Positions 1 through 12,586 of a stretch of 64,000 nucleotides of DNA are shown here, piece after piece. This DNA comes from Tetradesmus obliquus (Eukaryota; Chlorophyta; Chlorophyceae; Sphaeropleales; Scenedesmaceae): the NCBI GenBank assembly GCA_030272155.1, contig CP126194.1, positions 1,479,501-1,543,500 on the forward strand, given 5' to 3'. Numbering within the stretch: the first letter of the stretch is position 1; every line of letters starts with the position of its first letter. Below the pieces are notes generated by a model that saw only the letters and a program-made list of their open reading frames with translations, searched no databases and had not been told where the DNA came from. Both the position numbers and the translations under genes were made by a program.

Positions 1-3000
1 GCGGGTGAAGCTCTGCCCTGCGGCCCATGGCGGGGTGACATGGCCCCAGTGCAGTACAACAGGTATCACGCGGCTAGATGTATTTCGTGTGTATGTCACT
101 CTACTGTTGTATAGTGCCATGGCCATACTGGAAGCGCTCCGTTGTAGCACTTGTGATAGTGCAGCGTACAGTTGACGTGGCGCACTGCATCTCCCAGTGG
201 CCATCTGCTACTGCATGCGTTGACATGATCGTACGTCAACTGAGGGTGTAACAGTACAGTTGTGTGTGCACTCCTCACCGTGACCTAGGCTAGCTGTCTA
301 GGTTGCTCAAGTTGGGCAGCAGTCACCTTTATAGTTGGCATGCTGGCCAGGAGGGGCACGCCTTCAGAGCATGATGAACAATAGAAAGGCCCTTGCAAGG
401 GCTCAATAGAGTCAACTATGCAATGGGTAACATGATGAAGGATGAGGTTGATGAAAGATTCAGTTATGCAATGAGCTGCAGTGCAGCGGCCTGGCCTGCG
501 CAGCGCCTCAGCTGACTGCAGCCAAGCGCTTGGCCTACTGGCTAATATGCACTGTCATAGGAGCTGAACCCACAGCCGGCCAGGCCACACTGCATTGAGC
601 AGTGTTGGCATGATGGGTCACTGGCTGAGGCACACTGACACCCTGAGGCATATTTCTTCGGCACTGACAGCATTGCTGCACTAGCGCAGTGATGGCGAGC
701 CAGCTGACTATTGTCAGGCATGTACAGCTAAGGCACTGCAGAAAGGCGGCCGCTTTCTGTTGCTGCTGTGTCCTGAGAGGTACTGCATTCTGATGCAAGC
801 ATGCAACTGTCCTTGAACGACACACCTGCACCTAGGATTGTGTATGTAGATGGCAGCAGCATAGCTCAAGCCGGACAGTTCAACTATAACGTGCAAGAAC
901 TATCTGACAAAGACATGAAGCTGACCTTGTTATGCGCCGCTGCTGTGCGCACAACACCATGCAGTGCGTAACATCGCACATTAGCAGCAGTGTGACTGCA
1001 TTTCAATCAATTTTGCGCGGAACTATTTAGTACCGGGATAGAGGCCAGCAGCAACGTGGTGCGGCACTGCAAAGCACACACATACCATCCAGCACACATA
1101 TACCATCCAGCGCAAACGTGGCAGGCCTACTCAGGCTCAGGCCAACAACGATGATGCCGCATGACGATTGCAGGCGCACTCGCTTGGCGTTGTTGCTGTC
1201 GGTATGAGTTGCGCCATTGCCATTCTCCATTTCTCAGTAAAACGCAGACATGTGTGGAATAAACCTGGTTCTGCAGTCGTGGCTAGTGCTGGTCAGCATC
1301 AGCAGGTGGTCACTTGGTGTTTGGTACAACACTTGTACCCCACTGGGGGCTTCTGTTGCACATGCATTGCGCCTCTATAAGCATCAAGCCCACAGGCGCA
1401 TGGAGTGGGTTACAGACAGCGCAGCCATGCTGCCGCCAACAATTGAAATCAGCATCAAGACAGGGCACATGCGTATACTGTCGAATGTCAGACATAGTGC
1501 TTCGAGTGCGCCAGCAACGTCCATTGCTGACCTCACTGAGATCCAAATGAGCCACCTGCACACACCTGCTTTGAAAGCTCTTCATTGGTTGCGCACGACA
1601 ACATCTTGTATAAAAATGAGTGTAAACACCCACCGAGGCCCGAGGGCAACAGTGGATGCATGACTGCGCTTTCAAGTTACCAGCGCTATTCTTTGATTTG
1701 CCATGTAGGTTGTACACCGCGATGCTGTGTGACGAGGGCGGCCATCACACCCCGGCCCCGCTAACGCGCTCTGTGTACTACACAGATTGCTGGTGTGTAC
1801 AGGTTGCCGTTGCACGTACACGTGTGCGGCAACCCGCACACACCAGCAATGATGGTGCAACCTTTGGTGTCCGTGTGCAGCACACGAGCGACGACAAGGC
1901 GAGGATGAGGGCGCCAGAGGCTGAGTAGCACCGGCCTGCAGCAGAGGCTGTATGTTGAGGTGTGCTGGCACCTCCACTCATTGTGTAAGGGCAGCACGTG
2001 TTGTTGGGCTGTGTGAAGACATATGCTGCAGATGCAGCATTGACAGCCTTGCTGCCCTAAATTTATACAGCGCACACAGCCTGCCCAGGTGCGGCAGGGC
2101 AGGCGGCACCAAGGACAGTGACAACAGTCTGCAGTGTCATGCAACTCTCCAGCTCACAATCAACATGTTACGTTACCCTTGAAGCCACAAAAATGTTGTC
2201 ATCAGCAGCTACCAGTCTGTTGCACGCCACACCAACTGTTTGCCGTGTGCAACACTGTCAACACAACCACACCGCCGGCGAAGCCATAAAAGCACTGTGT
2301 AAAGGGACTGCCTGGGTGTGCAAACACTACATGTTCTACATGGGCTGCAGCCGCAGCAGCCTTGTAGTCACACTGCAACAATGCGCCTTCTAAAGCGGCC
2401 ACACGCGCAGAGCAGCCTGAAGCCAGTCAGCCACTCAACTCGAGCCTGCTTGTACTGCAGTCAATCACCGCCACAACACCAAAGGTTCGCCTTGAACAGC
2501 TGCGTGCTACCGCACGCCTGTTTGCACAAGCACATATGCACACAAAGAAACCGTTCATGCTACATATGCAGCAAAGTCACGAGTTGCTTTGCTGCACGTG
2601 CTGCCATGCAGCCGGTGTTGTGCACACTTGTACAGATAACACAAACCCCAAACAAGCCCACCACACCAGAGTGCCCATGCGCATGCACCGTCTGCGTGCA
2701 TGCGTATCAAAGTAAAACATGTACTGCATGTAACACCAAGCCCTTGGACAGAGGCAGCAGCACCACACATTGAGCTTGCAGCATTCTCAAAAGTATAGTT
2801 GCTGCTACAACATGCATGCACAACACATCTACGAAGTTACGCAAGAAAGCTGAAGGCACTAGCTCTGCAAGTTCCATTTTTCAACAACGCCAGCGCAGCC
2901 TGAGCACCTACTGCTTGTGCACATATCAGAACCTGTGGCAACAGCACGCCACCCACACCGCAGCAGCTGCACAAGATGGCCTGCTGCACATCATCAGTCA

Positions 3001-3341
3001 TATTACGTTGTCGCAGCATATATACTTGGCCCATCATCATAGACAGTGTGAACATGCATGCCAAGTGTCACCACCACTGCCATGTTGGTAGCTTTTATAA
3101 GGTGACTCAGCTGACCACTGAGTACTGTGCTTGCGCTCACAATTGATTGTGAACACTGCGCTGTTGCCAGTGACACACCGCTGCTGCACTGACAGCAACA
3201 CATGGCGGGATTAGGGAAGCCACTCTCTCAAACCTACACCAACGCATGCTTCCACGGTGCAACATTCCCAACAGCAACGCCTGCCTGACCCGGCCACAAC
3301 CTCGCGCTTCACACCAACTGTGCGCTAGGAGCGCACATGAG
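1..3341. other. Gene-poor interval, left end
   Basis: No convincing exon was found on either strand in the first 3.3 kb. Open frames here are short, overlap on both strands, lack paired splice sites and show no recognisable motif. The sequence is rich in TGCA/CATG-type words and has few long triplet runs. A weak 36-bp similarity links 3080-3115 to 7280-7315 (both begin ccatgttggtagc). The left edge may hold the untranslated end of a gene lying outside the window, but nothing supports one. Confidence 0.5.
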
Positions 3342-6008
3342 CTACTGCAGCCCAATCTTCTGTGTGTTGAGTGCGGTCCGCCCCTTGGCCAACGCAGCCA
3401 CAAGACGGCCCGACGGCGGCTTGCACACGCCCAGGAGGCGCTCAGCATAGTCCAGGTCGTCCTCGACAGCTTGGATGCCACTCGCGCTGCCGCTTGCTGC
3501 CTTGCTGCGGCCCAGCGCAGCCTCCAGCTGGTGCAGCATTCCCTCCACGTTGATGCCCTGCAATTCATATGCCGCAGAACCCCTCAGAAACATCTCAGCA
3601 GACAACAGACAACACGCAAGCAAGCTGCTCGCAGAAGACCACAAAACATGCATTGCAAGGAACCAGCACATGTTCAGGCTCTACGCACCAGTCCATCGCA
3701 TGGCAGCTGCTGAACCATCTTCTTTTGAGCGACAGTGGCAGGAGCAGGCACCTCAACCGGCAGCGCTGCACGCTGGGATGCCTTGACAGCCTTGTCTGTT
3801 GCTGCCGCAGCTGACGGGCTCTGGCTGTTGCCCAGCACAGCCAGCACGGCCTGCTTGGCACCTGCTGCTGCCTTCCTCTGCTGGCGGCGTGGGCCAGCTG
3901 AGGCACGGCTTGCAGCTGCCTCCTGTTCCTGCTGCTGCTGCTCCTCCTGCTCCTGCTGCTGCACCTGCTGCTGCTGCTCCTGCTGCTGCTGCTCCTGGTG
4001 CTGCGCCTGTTGCTGCTGGTCCTGTGGCAACACACAGGGCCGGATAAGCACCAGCCAATATTCAGCAGCACAGCAGCACGACAGCAGGGGCGGCAACAAG
4101 CAGCATCAGCTCCAGAACAACACGCAAAAGGAATCTAAACTTGATGAATATGGGATGCTGACATTCTGGTTGTTCATGCATCAAGAGCACCAACTCAATG
4201 GCAAGAGCAGCGGCATCATGGCATGCAAGTATACTGAAGCAGTGGAGCAAGCTAAATGGCCTGCATGCGACAAATCGAAGCAACTTGGGGCAGCCTCAAA
4301 ACGCCAAGCCCCGCAAGCTAGCAGCGCGCGGATGCACATGAGTTCACCTACCTGTGACCAGAACTGCGGGTGCAGCTCTTCCAGAACCTTGCTGAACAGC
4401 CTGCGCAGTGCTGCTGAGCCAGTCTCGCGGTCCAGGCTCCAGCCAGTCTGCTCCTCCACGGCTGTGCGCACCTGGCCCTTGGTGATCTCGGCCAGACAGC
4501 CGTCAGCCTGCGCACCTGGGGTACAAGGGTTGAGCAGTGGCGAGCACAGGTGGGAGCAGCAGACAACACCAGATCAGGGGTATCCCAAGTGCTAGCAGCG
4601 GCGTTTGAGCAGACTCTGCTCACCTCAAAGCAGGCACGTTCCTTATTGGTGCTTCACAGCACAGCAACTGCCATATTGACCGACACGCACCACCAGCTTT
4701 TCAACGCATTGATATGGTTTTTTGAACATGCACAACCCATACAAGCATACTGCAACAGCTTCAGGCAGTTACATCTGCATTCTTGTGCACGCCTGATACC
4801 TGCACCCACATCACACGTACACATTCTGCTGGCAAACCCACCAGTGAGCACTGCCATGACTGCTTCGCGCATGCCGCCACACGCGTTTGCAACAACCTCG
4901 TCGACCTCCTGCAGAACTGCTGCATCATTGGCGCGCTGCTGCTGCTGCTCTGCATGCTCTGCTGCGCGACGGCTGCCAGTCTGCTGCAGGCGCCGCAGCC
5001 GCCGTCCTTGCTGCTGCTGCTGTTGCTCGTCCTCTGCGTCTGCTTCTCCTTCCTCCGCTGTCTCCGCCTCACTGCACAACTCACTGTCAGCGTCACTGCT
5101 GGCGTCCTGCTCCAGCTGCTGCCCCTGAACATCGTGCTCAGCACTGTCTTCGCCACCTGTGAGGAGCAGAGTAGTGCAGCAATGCAGAAGCAGCAGCACA
5201 CGGGAAGGTGAGACCCACGCAGGTGCTTTCAGGCACAACAGTGGGGGGACAGTAGCTTCATACAGTGCAGCATGATAGTGTTTGATGGGGTTGATGCACA
5301 TCCATGCGCTGCAAAGGAACACAAGAGAATTTCTGCAATAGGCACAGCCCTTGCGGGGACGCTCCAGTGTACCACCGCACCTGAGACAAGTTCCTGGTAC
5401 TTGGCCTCCAGGCGATCGTCTTCCCAGCCCGTCGTTTCTATCAGCGCGCCAAGGATGGCACCTGCCTGCTGCTTTGTCACCCCCTGGAACACAGTGCGCA
5501 GCTTGCCATTCAGGCCAAGGGGAAAGTGCACGAACACCACCACGTCAGTAGCCCCACCAGGAGCAGCTCGCATCTTCATGCTGCGCCTCTGCACACCCAT
5601 ATGCAGACGTGCCCTCAGGTTGCTGATGTTCAGCTGTTTCTTGGTCTTCTTCTGGCTTCTGGCCTGACACCGCCCATGGCTAGCAGCAGCGGCACTGCCA
5701 CCTGATGCTGGTTCCTGCTCAGCAACACTGCCCGTCTCAGACTGGTTACTGCGCTGGCGCGGCTGCTTAGCTGGGTGCTGCTGCTGCTGCTGTTGCTTCT
5801 TCTTCTGCTGCTGCTTGCCAAGCGCCTGTGCTGCAGCCTTGGTGAGTTTCGCCAGCTGCGGATATGTCAAACCCGTGGTATTTAGTCCCAAGCATTGAGT
5901 GTTGACATCAACAGAGTTCGCGCTGCAAGCTGAGCAGGTAGCATTTGTCAACCAACTGCCTGCAGCCCACCTTCTTGCTTGCTGGCGCGCGCTGCTGCGC
6001 TTCGTCAT
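3342..6008 (-). CDS. DEK_C-like domain nuclear protein
   Basis: Five-exon model: 6008-5381, 5156-4842, 4515-4352, 4021-3689, 3593-3342. All junctions are GT-AG, the phases agree, and the product is 563 aa. The start is the ATG at 6008 and the stop is TAG. Exon 1 encodes a basic, glutamine-rich N-terminal half (KKTKKQ and RSMKMR stretches). Exon 2 is acidic and Gln-rich. The end of exon 2 and exon 3 give a helical segment around residues 290-370 with EITKGQVRTAVEEQTGW and LRRLFSKVLEEL. This resembles the DEK C-terminal fold, a small DNA- or histone-binding helical domain found at the ends of chromatin proteins. Exon 4 is Gln/Glu-rich coiled coil and exon 5 is an unassigned helical tail. A chromatin role is inferred from the domain and composition only. 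Whether a further small intron splits exon 1 near 5970 is unclear. Confidence 0.7.
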
Positions 6009-6496
6009 CGTTAAAAGCGTAAAAATATAAAGTCAGGCACTTATGCGTTCGTTTGTGCGCAATGTTGTCGCCACCAGCCAAATGCACCTGCCTCACTGTC
6101 TAGTCTGCTTCCGCTTTGGCACCGTACGCAATAGCAGCATCCAGAAAGTACAGCAAGGCGGCGATCAAACTGCACATTCATTCCTGACGCCATTGTAGCA
6201 GCGCGAACCTGTCACGCAGGTTTGAATGGGCTGTTCTAACGTAAAAACATGATTACGTCCCACGGCTGCTACCTATTACTACTTCGGACAAGTATCAATA
6301 ACATCCTTTCATGTGTTGAAGCAGGGTGTGCTGTCGGGATACCATGATGGTATGCTATGCTAATGTATTTCACACAGAAAGTCACTGTGGCATGACTTGC
6401 AGCAGCAGTGACTTAGCAACAGTAAGGATGCTCTCTGTCATCTCTAGTTGCGTTTGATTCTTTATGTTACATGATGCATGCATGGAGGCAGTGTCA
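6009..6496. other. Short intergenic gap
   Basis: Between the start of the DEK_C-like gene (6008, minus) and the end of the unrecognised minus-strand gene (about 6497) no exon is seen. This is the likely promoter region of the DEK_C-like gene and is more AT-rich than its surroundings. No clear TATA element or other motif could be assigned. Confidence 0.4.
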
Positions 6497-8308
6497 TCAA
6501 TTGGCGTCAACACTGCTGGGTGCTGGGGGGGGGGGGGGGGGGGGGGGGATGAGGGGGCGCCACGTAGTCACCTGCTTATATAAGGAAAGTTGCCGAATTG
6601 CATTCATTACAAGCATCAGCATCATGCAACATAATGCGCACTCACATGGCAAGAAGTGGTCCCCCGAAAGGCCACCGTGGCTGCTGAACCTCAGATTAGC
6701 ATGTGCAGCTCCTGCTTCTGCTCCTACGTCGTCTAGTATTACCTGCAACCATAACAACACCTGGTCAGCGCCGTCCCGAAGAGCCACGATGCCCTTCGGG
6801 GGCAACGGCACTGACAGTCTTCCATCCTCTTGTAGTCCTTGGTAGCCTGGGTAGTGACACCTTGTCAGTGACGCCACTTGGTTGACACCGTAGCTCAGAT
6901 TGAAGTTGAAGTTTTCCTCGCAAGAAGCAGGAGTGGCAGTAGTGTAAATTGCATGTAATGGGGGAATGTGTATGCCTGCTTTACCGTTTTGTACTACTGT
7001 CATACAAAGTTGACTGTCCTAGTGGCCATGTATGGCATGTTGTAAATTTTGTCGTCCTTTATCAGACGACGGGCGCTCAGCGCTCCCCATCGTCACGTGC
7101 GAGTGATCGTATGGGATGTGTTATATGCATTGAGGATACCTCCTTGGTGTATGAGCACCTACTGCTTGGCCGCTGTGCTAGGACAAGAGCGTACCATGTT
7201 TAAAGACATACATTACAGCAGTAATGCTGCGCTGCAGTGCGTGATATTTCATACCAGCTGTGGTTAGGAGTTCCTACCCCATGTTGGTAGCCCTTATCAT
7301 GTGACTTAGCTGGTTAAGGCCCTGTCCTTTGCCCTCCGTTAATTCCGCTCCCTGCAAAGAGGGCGTAGACTCTTTCAATCTTTCATTGGCCATCAAGCCG
7401 GGTCTGCACAGCCAAGCTCAAATGGTCTGCACAGCCAAGCTAAAAGGGTCTGTTCAGCCAAGCTCAAATGGTCTGCACAGCCAAGCTAAAAGGGTATGTT
7501 CAGCCAAGCTCAATTGGGCATGGACTGAACATGAAGCATGCACCGCCATGCCATGATTTTGCACCCAGTATTGTGCACCAAGAAATGACAGGATCCATGT
7601 GTTCAACACCAACCTCTAACCATTGATCTACAAGGCGCTTGGGGTGTACTGTTCTCCAAACATTCAAAACAAGCCAGCTCAGCTTAGTGAGCGTCCTACA
7701 AAGATCAGCGGTGTCTGGTTCATCAGACTCTGTGCGCCAGCAGGGTGGCAACTCAACAGTTCTGGCTAGAAGGGATGGGGCTTGAAGAAAACACAACAAA
7801 CATCCTTACCTCACAGAGCAGGGCGCAATGTGCAAACCCGGCCTGCGCGTGCAACAGCATTGCATGTTGCTCCTGCTCCATGATGCGGGCAGGCCTCATG
7901 CATATGAGGTGATCTCCACCATGCAATTGTTGCTTTGCCAGCAGTACATGACATACACTCAGAGTGTATTGCAAAACCCATTCAACAGCACCGCCAAGCG
8001 ACACAGCCGTGGGCAGATCAAGATATAACGTTGCAACTGCATCAACATGCCAGCATCCTGGCACAAACGAAACACCAGAATCATAAGGCGTCCGATTAGA
8101 AGGTCACGCAATGCAACATCACTGCATCAAACTGCAAATGTATTGTACTGGAGCCACTTGAAAATGGCATAGCCACAGGCAGGCATAGTGTGTATGCTGG
8201 GAGCAGCTGCAAGACATGGAAGCAATGCTTGGCAAACACTCTGTTCTGCACATTTTGCAACATCAATCTGTCATCACAGGTTGACAGCGTCTCGTATGCA
8301 ACGGCCAT
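6497..8308 (-). CDS. Unrecognised multi-exon gene (hypothetical protein)
   Basis: Three minus-strand stretches read like coding exons. The first is around 8308-8200, beginning MAVAYETLSTCDD, with its ATG at 8308. The second is about 8025-7789, containing LPTAVSLGGAVEWVL and HGGDHLICMRPA. It is bounded by an AG after gttgatgc and a strong donor GAG|gtaagg at 7788. The third is 7003-6497, containing FNFNLSYGVNQVASL and LPPKGIVALRDGADQ, and it ends just inside the poly-G run. A candidate exon at about 7740-7690 follows the strong donor. I could not join all the pieces in phase, so exon borders are provisional. No family is recognised. The gene sits directly downstream of the subtilase on the same strand. 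A decayed retroelement fragment is an alternative. Confidence 0.35.
6525..6548. repeat. Poly-G homopolymer (24 nt)
   Basis: An uninterrupted run of 24 G on the plus strand. It lies at the 3' edge of the last candidate exon of the minus-strand hypothetical gene, where it would encode a short proline run just before the stop. Runs of this length are prone to length variation and sequencing error. Confidence 0.9.
7401..7515. repeat. 23-bp tandem repeat, five copies
   Basis: Five consecutive 23-bp units (7401, 7424, 7447, 7470, 7493) share the core cagccaagct. Units 2 and 4 are identical. Units 1 and 3 differ from each other only in gcaca versus gttca. This suggests a 46-bp higher-order dimer that was itself duplicated. 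The array falls in an apparently non-coding part of the hypothetical minus-strand gene. Confidence 0.9.
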
Positions 8309-8387
8309 TGTCTGTGGCACATGCAGTATGCATCAACCTACTACAGCCCTGAAGCTCCAGCCTTGGTGTACCACCACTAAGCATCAA

Positions 8388-8428
8388 TGCAGTCAATGCA
8401 GTCGATGCATTCAATGCAGCCAATGCTG
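8388..8428. repeat. Degenerate 9-bp tandem repeat
   Basis: About four to five diverged copies of a 9-mer of the form aatgcagtc lie just downstream of the subtilase stop codon, probably in its 3' untranslated region. Confidence 0.6.
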
Positions 8429-8468
8429 CATTGAAGTTGGTGACTGTGCTGCAGTCTTCCTGCGTAGC

Positions 8469-11400
8469 TCAGGCAGTCAATCGCAGCAGCAGCTCAGTTT
8501 CAAAGCCGTCAGAAGTTTCCACATACATCTTCGTGCAATTCAAGTTAGCACGGCCAGCCGGAGGCCTCACGTTAAAGTAGTACAACGCTGTGTTGCCCTG
8601 AGACAGGTATGGGGTACACAGCTGGGACTTTAGCACACGCTTGCCAGCTGACAGCAGCTGCCCGTAGCTGGACAGTGCATCAGCTGGACATGCCTCCATT
8701 TTGCCAAACCTGATACCTGTTATGAGGTTGACCCCTCGGGGAGGACAGACCTTTGAAGCCCCAGACATGATGTGCACTTCGAGGGTTAGATTTGCATTCC
8801 TTCTTGCCTGCAGTCTGGCTCCTTTGGGAAAGGTGAGGTTCCAGATGCAGCTGCTCCACTGCCTGCCGGCATCACTGCAATCAGGGAAGCAGGCAGCAAC
8901 AGTCAGGTCAGGACAAGGCATCTCCTTACAGCATTGCTGTTGTTCCTCTTGCTGCTGTCGGCGGACCCCTCACTGTTGAGACTCGTCTCATATGTACCCA
9001 GATCTGTGCATTTGACTTCGTTAGGTGCAATGCCAGCAAGGTGCTTGACCCTTGAGCAGGAAATGTTGATCGTTCACTGTTCAGACACTGGTGCTGCTGC
9101 TGCTGCAACTGCTGCTGCTGCTGCCGGTGCAGCTGCTGCCAACATGCTTAGACTGTCAAGACCTCTACACCCTGCTCCTCAGCTAAACAGCAGGTAAATG
9201 TACAGCGCTGAAAAGCAACTGTATAATCAAGGCCACTCACGTCCAAGAATACTCCATCATTCCCAGCTGAGCATTGCAGGTGCATGCCCGGTCCACTCCC
9301 TTTGCACCCTGGACCAAGTCGCACTTGCAGCCGCTCTTGGCGTCGCAGTTTGCGGCCTTGCAATCCTTGTAGCACGTCACACGCGGCTGCGCCTTGGTGC
9401 AGCTCCCCACAGGTGTGCTCCACGTGCCGTCTGCTTGGCAGGTTGTGGTGTAGCCTGCACCGTAGTAATCAAAGGCCGCCCAGCAGGTTGCATTGCAGGA
9501 GTTGCCTGGCTCAAGGCCCCTGCAGCTTGCGCTCCTATCAGCAGCAGAAGCAGCGTCAAGGTGCATGCCAGCAGCAGTGTTTCGTATCAGTTTGGAGTCT
9601 GGCCCTCTTCCACCACACCTGTTAGCACTGCACAGCGCCATGTGAGACACCGATTGCATGGTCTGATGAGCAGGCAGGGGCCCCTGCCAGCAGCTGTGCT
9701 CCAGTGCTTCTGCATGGTTTGTGTGTTGCAGCGCACGTCAAACCGAAGGGCCATGTTGCAAGAGTTGAAAGCATGCAGCACTTGGATAGCTGGCACTGTC
9801 TGGTCAGCTAGCGGGACAGGGCAAAATCTCCAGCAGCTGCTCTTTGCGCAGGGCAGCATACCGCCCAATCTCACCACTGCGCGTCAACGCTGTCACGCAG
9901 AGGAACTGAGCACTTGACGCGCTTTGTGCACTCCCCAACAGGCTTGCTGAACGTGCCGTCTGCCTGGCAGGTTGCTGTGTAGCCTGGGCCAAAGTAGTTG
10001 AGCGGCGCAAAGCAGGTTGCATTGCAAGACTTGCCTGGCTCAAGGCCTATGCAGGTTGCAAAATCCCTGCAAGCAGCAGGCGTAAAGGCACGGGCCAGCA
10101 GCAAGCTGCGCTTCAGTCTGGGAGGAGTACACACTTCCATTGAAATAGAAAGTAATGCGGAAAGAGTTAGGCACACATTGCAGTCCACTGATGGAAATTT
10201 ACGTATATCTATTTCACCAGCTGTGCCTCGTTGCTGCTGCCTCAGCATGTGTTGCAATGCAGCTCAAAAGGTAGCGCATTGTTGTAACAGCTGGCAGCAA
10301 GCAGCAGTTGGATGGGTGCTGTCACGCGGGTACTGTCATTGCTGCTTCAGCTGGTTGGCAAGGTTGCCTCCCTTGAGCTTCTCATCCCCTAGCACACCAT
10401 TTGATCTCACCACTGCGCGTCGACGGAGTTTGCCGGAGGGTTCCTGCACTTCTTGCGCTTTGTGCACTCCCCAACAGGCTTGCTGAACGTGCCGTCTGCC
10501 TGGCAGGTGGTGGTGTAGCCTGGTCCGTAGAAATCAAAGGCTGCCCAGCAGGTTGCGTTGCAGGATTTGCCGGCCTCCAGGGCAAGGCAAGTGTCCCAGG
10601 ACCTGAAAGCATACGCAAGGAAGGCAAACACAGGTCAGCGGAGCAACAAACCTGAATAGTGATCACACGTCACTGGTGTAAATAGCAGCGCACCGCAACA
10701 TATGTAGCTCTGACGTCATAATGTGTGGGGTCCAGGCAGTGCCCTCCAGGCTTGTGGTCAGCAGCTGTGCTTTGGTTGCCACGTTGCCATGCAGTGGAAT
10801 CGCACTGTTGCTTTTGATGACTGGCATGCCAACTCAACTGCAGGTGCTGCTGCTAGCAGCGCTGCTGGGGCAGCTTCCAGACCAGGGCACCTCTCCAGCT
10901 CACCTTCTCAACAGCAGCTGCTGCAACAGCAACTGCTGCCAACTGCATGCACTGTGACTAGGCTGTGACTTGCAGCGTAGCAAAAGACAGCCGCGGCTCA
11001 CCATACTGCATCGTTTAGAAGCACCGGTGTGCCCATGCACTGCGTTGGCGGCGGCACGCAGTCAGTAGACGTGCCGTTGCATGTGCCGACCTGGTCGCCT
11101 ATGTCGCATGCGGCGCCTGCTGCTCTGAAGGGGTAAGAGCACACGCTGTTGGCTACAGGGCCTGTAATGGCCAGGCAGTAAACTGAGGTGGAGGCTTTGC
11201 AGCTCTTGTCCTCTTTGCCTGCATCGCAGCATGGACAGCAGTGCAGAGGGCAGCACACTGTGAGCGACATGTGTGCTGGATCTGTTGCAGCAGCGTGCAG
11301 ACGATGCTTGGCATGGTTTACTGTGTTAAGGCAGCTGCCTTCACCGAGCTGCAACAAGCTGCAACAAGGTGCGAATAATGCTGGCGTTGTTACTGTCGGC

Positions 11401-12494
11401 AGACAGCTCCTGTGCTGGCATCTGGCTGCTGCTGCTGCTGCTAGTGCAGCAACAGACATCGTTAATGCAAGTGCTGGCATGTACGGCTGACGCTGCAGGT
11501 GGTTGGCTGTGCTGCCCCCTTGATTGGCTCAGGCTTGGCATGGCCCATGCAGGGCTGAGGACTTGTGCCCTCCAATTACAATTCTTGGCGTTGCATGCCT
11601 GCTGTCCCGCAAGTGTTTCCCAACACAGCTTCACAGCCATGGCAGCCTTCAAGGGAATCTGCTGCCACAACATGCGTGGAGTTTGACCGAAGCTGTGAGC
11701 GTTGCCGGCAACATCCGTCAACCATGCAGCCAACCATGCCAGCAACATCCGTCAACCATGCATGCTAATTAGCTAGTTATCACCCACCTGCTGCCCGGTC
11801 CACACACGCCGGCACTGGCAGCTGCACCGCAGAGCAGTCCAGTGCAGCAGCAGCCAGGCAGTTGTATGCTGCCAGCACATTCAGCACTCCTCCGTTGATG
11901 GTTCTGCCAGTTCCAGCCTCAGCCGATGTAACAGTGCGATCCGCGGATGTAACGAGGCATGTAACAACTTGCTTGGCTGTGGCGGCTGGGAAGAGGTTGC
12001 GCAGCAGCAGCGCAGCACCAGCCACATAGGGTGCAGCCTGCGTGTTTGATGCAACAGCAGCAGTCGCCGGCACAATGGGCAGTTTGGAACAGTGGCTGAT
12101 GATCGCAGACCCGGTCAGGATGGCTTTGAGGTGTGTCACGTTACAAACAATGAGGTGGGTTGCAACTGAATGGGAGTCTGCGATGCAGCACTAATGCAGT
12201 CAACACCTTGCTGTGAAGGAAGCTGTCAATCATCTGCTTGCTTTGGCATGCACTTTGACAGGCTGCATGGTGAGCACTTGGCCTGTGGTTCTGCTGTTCA
12301 CTGATAACAAACGATGTATTGCGCGTGATTCGATTGTACAATGCACAATTGGAGTTGACAGATGCCTGGCAGAGCGTTCTTCGTCCGACAGAGCAGGCAA
12401 GCTGCAGAGGGCAATAGAACTGAAATGCACGGCTGTTGCAGCTGGCCTCATGCATGCTGCTGGTCGTCTCCTGCACTCACCATTGACGTCCCTG

Positions 12495-12586
<92 letters not shown>

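Noticed and set aside
3735..4595. Long plus-strand Cys-rich open frame
   Set aside because: It is antisense to the Gln-rich exons of the DEK_C-like gene and is caused by CTG triplets.
11788..12139. Apparent Ser-to-Thr replacement of the subtilase nucleophile (frame reads ASNTQAAPYVAG)
   Set aside because: The residues before AAPYVAG are intron read-through. The acceptor lies at ...acgcag, and an 11-nt microexon supplies GTSM.
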